Of a DNA stretch of 64,000 nucleotides, positions 59,713 to 64,000 are shown piece after piece (positions within the stretch are counted from its first letter, which is position 1; each line of letters opens with the position of its first letter). The stretch is from Trichopria drosophilae (lineage: Eukaryota > Arthropoda > Insecta > Hymenoptera > Diapriidae). Made by a program: the position numbers and the translations under genes. The stretch covers positions 63,902,501 through 63,966,500 of the forward strand of contig CM059585.1 of assembly GCA_030407085.1 (NCBI GenBank), in the 5' to 3' direction. Under the pieces are notes generated by a model. It was not told the DNA's origin, did not search any database, and was given only the letters and a program-made list of their open reading frames with translations.

Positions 59713-62475
59713 TTTTCATTCAAATTAATACTTAGAAATAGACCGATACATACCAAGAATATCTATATTTGATTAATTCAAAAGTGGTCGAAAAGTAAAC
59801 AATTAATTCTTTCAAAATAAATTAATGTAAGGGAAACTTTGTAGGGCTTTTATTTGTATATATCTAAAGATGAGTTGTGACTTTTTTCAATGAAAACATT
59901 TAAAAAATGGCGGGTCCAGTTTGTTGTTGTGCAATCCCTCTGCTGAAGGCCCCCTACATTTTATTAGCTTTCTTTTTATCCGTCACTCATTAAAATCGGT
60001 TCATTCATTGTAGCTGTAGAGCTAGAACGCGATAAAGATAAGCCGCGTTTTAGGCGCTAGAGATAAAACGCGTTTAAAGATTTACGTACTGAAAATCGTA
60101 TTTAATATATGTATTTTGACAACTTACACTCAGTCAGAAATCCCAGCACCATACATTATGACTTCCTCTTTTTCGAACATCCGCTGTTGTTGAAATTGAT
60201 TTTATCATCGTTAAGAATGAGAACGTTGCCTTGAGATAATTTCCTAAAATATGCATTTTGAAATTTTAGAAGGTGTAACGCAATGATTTGACATACATAT
60301 TCGCAGAGAACGATTCAATTATAGTACATTACGTGACTAGGGCATCTGACTTTTTGACCGTGTGTCGTATACTATTTTTCTTTATCTCCGCCGAAAGTGC
60401 ATAAATAAAATAGTGTTGTGAGATGATACCTTTTATTCTTTTTGCCAGTTGCCCGCCCGACTTTTGGAAAACCGAGGCCTTTGCTGGCCGGGGCGGGCAT
60501 GAAAACCAATCATATACGTAAAAAGTGCAAAAAATAACATTTTTGCCTAAAAAAGAACACAAATATCATGCTAATCTTCTGTGCTTCTTTAAATCTTCCC
60601 TTGTTTTTTATTAAAGTACACACGATTCTCGATGCTTCATATGGCACATGCGTATAATTACTGTGGACGCAGTACTATGTACATACAATGACTGTGTTAG
60701 GGCTATTTGGGGCCGTGATTGCCGGAAGGCTCTGGCGAGAATGCCAGTATGTATATACGGACGGCTACTACATACATATATGCTACGGGGGCACGAAAAA
60801 CTTGTAGCTAATCACAGCGCGCGTTGGCACATCAAGCAGGCCGCGAAAGCCGTTGTTACCGGAGTTAAAGGCGTCCGGGAAGACAGTACTTTCGGCTAAG
60901 GGATACAGAAAAGTAATTTAGCGAACGCAATTTTTCAGGGTCACGGAAACTTTGTCAGTGATTGAACTTCACATCGGACAAATGTGCTGACAATTCTATA
61001 TGGGAGTAGTAACACGAGGGTTTAACGACATTGTATTTCTTATTTCCTAATACAATTAAAAAATGCAACTTTACATTCGCAATTTCTTAACTTAAATCGA
61101 AATACATTAATACATAAATTATGTGTACGCGGTCTTTTTGTACATTTAAAGCAGTGAATACTGCGGGTCGATAAACTAAATCACTGTAGGGGAAATTAAA
61201 AATTGATACTTATGCACAAACGCATTTCGTACCTTCATAAATTCAATTTCGCAATCTTAATTTTATAAATAATTTTACTTGTGCCTTATGCTGTAGGGCT
61301 TAACAATTCTTTTAATCTATTAGCAATAAGCAGATTTCGAGAACTAGACGAAATTTCCATGGAATTTTATAGAAAAACTGTATTTTAGAAACGTTTAATT
61401 TTCTGGGATGTCACAGGTTAATCCAAAACCGATCATTTTGTCACGAACAAAGTTTGGATAACTTTAGGATACCTTTAGTGAATACAAAACTATTTAAGGT
61501 CTTTGGAATCCATAAGTGGATTTTGTTTACAATACTTAACTGTTCTACACAAATTTGTCACTTGCAATTTCTTTTGCATTCTGATGCACTCTGATGATTC
61601 TCTCCTGACCACGATATCTTAGCAATCCTCCTTACTTCTACTTGTAAGTTATCATTTTTTTAATTGCAATATTTTAAAACTTCCTTGGTCCCTCTGTCCT
61701 CTCACGATTGGCTTTCTATGGGTTTCCTCTTTAATTTCAGTGGCTGAGAATAGCTTTGCTCCATTTTATGTTCCTTCGAGAAAATGTACCATCGATAACA
61801 ATTATTTTCATTCAGCGTCTAAAAACTATTTCTTACTCTTCGATGCGAGAATATGTTGAAATAATTCTTCGCAAGAGAAGACATAAGATTCCCTCCTAGG
61901 ACTTTATTGTTTTTCTGAAAAGTAAGTCCAGAGACTAGTTTATTAAACTATAAAGATCTTATATAAATTAATGATTTTTATTATTTATTAATCAATATCA
62001 ATATGTATCAAACATGTATATGTACATGTTATATATGTTCATGTTTATGCAAAATTAGTATCAACGACTTTTTAAATATATGTGACTGATGTAAAGGATA
62101 CGATGGACTATTTCAATATGAGGCGGTCAGCGAGAGAAAAGAAGTAGGTTTTAACAGAGATTCTAAATGAAATGAGCACTGTCCTGAAGATCTGTTGTGT
62201 ATTTCAGCCACCAAGAGACAATAAGTATATTTTACTGATAGAAATTAGGAGTAATAAATGCGAAGGGTACAATAAGTAATTTCCCACATACGGATTGTCT
62301 ACGAGGAGGTACATTTCAACAGAAGAATTGACAAGAATGCAGGTTAATGAGTGATATTATTGTTGGGACCCTTAAAAAGTAAAAAAGGACCTAACGGGTA
62401 TCAGAATGATGATAAAATATTACTCAAAAATGAACTTATCTGCATATTTGTCATCATTTCGGAATCTATTCACAA
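59713..62475. other. A+T-rich stretch without recognised genes
   Basis: A GC-rich hairpin (TGCCCGCCCG near 60450 with CGGGGCGGGCA near 60490) and an 83-codon GC-richer frame (60648-60899, plus) stand out. The frame is basic and Ala-rich (RWHIKQAAKAVVTGVKGV) but matches no family I know. The rest shows nothing. Confidence 0.45.
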
Positions 62476-62479
62476 AATA

Positions 62480-62694
62480 AAATTTGACTGTTTTCATCGT
62501 TGCAAGGTTCTTGGTTGAAATTAAATTTGAATTTTTTCTTCGTTGAAAGATCTTCAGCTGAAATCAAATTTGACATTGTTCATAGTTGGAAGATCCGCGG
62601 AGAAAAGCAAATTTGACTTTTTGCATCGTTTAAAGGTCCATTGTTGAAATCTAATTTGTCTTTTTTCAATAATTTCCGTCGACAAAATATAATT
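62480..62694 (+). repeat. Degenerate minisatellite, exact 43-bp spacing, five units
   Basis: The word AAATTTGAC (or a close variant) starts at 62480, 62523, 62566, 62609 and 62652, each followed by '-tc-tcgttgaaaggtc---gttgaaatc'. Units differ by many substitutions but keep their length. Confidence 0.75.
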
Positions 62695-62699
62695 TGATA

Positions 62700-63800
62700 T
62701 TGTATCTGAAAAATTATAATGTTATATTTCGTGGTGCGAAACACAATATTAAATATTATATTGTTGTTTTGTCATTATTTTAGATTTGTTTTTGTACAGC
62801 AGATTCTATATAGACTAAAAACTGTATTTAATTTATCATAGCATGTCACTTTTCATCGATGAAAGGAAGTTATTTTTTATTAAAAAACCTGGTCAAGGAT
62901 CCCAAACCCGAATAAATATAATTCTAATTAAAAATATATTATTGTTTCTCATTGGAGGATCAAGAAGCTATATACACATGTATCTTTTTAAATATGTATT
63001 TCTTGAATAATAATAAATAATTCCACTGATAAAAGAGATTCATTTAGATCCTAAGGTATTGAAAATTATGGGCAATGATCTTATAATGCACCGCAATCAA
63101 ATATTTCTGTCAACAAGGATCTTGAAACCAGATAGTAAAAAAAATCATTTGTAGAGGATTGAGAAAAGATTCTACAAAAGAGAGATATATTGTATGCTTT
63201 TACTCTTTCGATAATCAAATTGCCTCTGATATGGTTCCATTAGGATCCATAATTACGCTAATTTTGAAGAAAAGCGAAAGAAGAAGAGGATAACCAATTA
63301 TTTCTTCAATGTTTTTGCGATTCAGGAAAAATACGGGTAGACAAACGCAGGTAACAATAAGGTAAGTATTTCCTGCGGGTTACAACCATGCCCGGACGTC
63401 GGCGCGTGTCCATGCGGGTCGTCCGGAGGCAATTTGCTCGGTAGAGGGAAAGAGGGATAAAAAATGTATAATTGATTATGTCAACTGGCGTAAGTGACTC
63501 GGATTTCTTTCTGTTGATTCTAAATATGAATTCTTTAAACTTAACACGTCGAACAAGACAAATAATGGAAAATCAAGAGCTGATATGTACAAAAAACGCA
63601 ACGGAAATACTTGTATTCCTAGTCAAAAAGATGCACAGGAAGAAGTGTCCTATGTATTCATGCGGACGTTGTAATGAGGCCATGAGATTTCCCCCACATT
63701 TCGTGTAAATTTGAATCGCGAAGTTCATCTTGAGGAATCAGTATATAATTGGCGGACAAAATAGAACTATATGTAACAACGACCTCGAAAAGTTTGTACT
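62700..63800. other. A+T-rich stretch, GC-rich patch at 63375-63440
   Basis: No gene recognised. The GC-rich patch follows a good splice-donor match (AAGGTAAGTAT at about 63359-63369). A short frame, MPGRRRVSMRVVRRQFAR, sits in it (about 63388-63444) without other support. Confidence 0.35.
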
Positions 63801-63811
63801 TGCTTCTCGCG

Positions 63812-63900
63812 TTACCCAGAAACAACGACGTGGACGTAGTAAGTTCTGTTTCCTTTGGGTTGCTTATTATCGCGAGTCCACGTGCCTCTTACTGGGGTGC
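63812..63900 (-). mobile_element. 3' tail fragment of a second mariner copy
   Basis: Inverted match to 58310-58395 of the 56020 mariner: 'aacaacgacgtggacgtagta', 'ctgtt-cctttgggttgctt' and 'gcctct' occur in the same order. Part of it ('gcctctcactg...ggggtgctttatta') is repeated again at 63930-63950. No transposase sequence is visible before the window ends. Confidence 0.6.
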
Positions 63901-64000
63901 TTTATTAAAAGTGAGTCCCTCCGCCTCTCACTGATCGGGGTGCTTTATTACAATGTCATTATAAGAATCAATTCAAGGTCAAATCTGTGTGACCTTGGGG

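Overview
This window is A+T-rich animal DNA, most likely from an insect and probably a hymenopteran such as an ant. That placement is an inference from the mix of transposon families: R1-type and jockey-like LINEs, a mariner with CAGGGTG ends, hAT, Helitron and many TA- or TTAA-flanked MITEs. It rests on no host gene. I see no convincing intact host protein gene. The only hints of host or unknown coding sequence are a short, well-formed terminal exon (44201-44289, minus), an open frame at 43057-43397 and a GC-rich island at 31605-33120. The window is a stack of nested and adjacent mobile elements in various stages of decay.

Layout. 1-2950 is the RT half and tail of an R1-like LINE. 2950-12025 is mostly anonymous A+T-rich DNA with a dispersed repeat family, a TA-flanked MITE (8958-9394), an element with hairpin ends (9435-10266) and a tRNA-like relic. 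12026-14061 is a TA-flanked foldback element. 15447-19713 is a large palindromic element whose 1,269-bp arms are nearly identical; its left arm is interrupted by a second non-autonomous element rich in ACTTTACGC motifs. 20255-21117 holds a decayed transposon-type gene on the minus strand. 23188-26545 is a retrotransposon chimera: a jockey-like RT runs in frame into the C-terminal half of an RT from a different LINE lineage that carries a restriction-like endonuclease.

26954-34743 is bounded by about 400-bp inverted repeats. It contains a frameshifted minus-strand gene for a large protein with N-terminal Cys motifs, a PIN/XPG-like acidic segment and a C-terminal Cys-rich motif (Academ-like or a related transposon; assignment uncertain). 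Nine bases beyond its end starts the most striking object, a 7.6-kb element (34753-42356). It has two 3,316-bp, almost perfect inverted arms around a 972-bp unique spacer, with TTAT on both sides.

44340-45740 is a 5'-truncated minus-strand LINE. 45745-54066 looks like one hAT element with subterminal ATATCGATAT palindromes and a broken transposase (51339-52870). A decayed Helitron (48055-50840) and MITEs are nested inside it. 55477-59712 is an inverted-repeat pair enclosing a 2.9-kb mariner (56020-58956, transposase nearly intact) and a tRNA-Leu-like SINE. The last 4 kb is A+T-rich, with a 43-bp-period degenerate minisatellite and, near the right edge, the tail of a second copy of the same mariner.

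The elements do not form a host pathway. What links them is mobilisation. Several non-coding elements share TA target sites and CAGGGTG ends with the mariner, so transposases like it could be mobilising them. The high arm identity of the two giant palindromes suggests they are the youngest insertions. No splice, expression or database evidence could be consulted, so superfamily names beyond clear motif matches are tentative.
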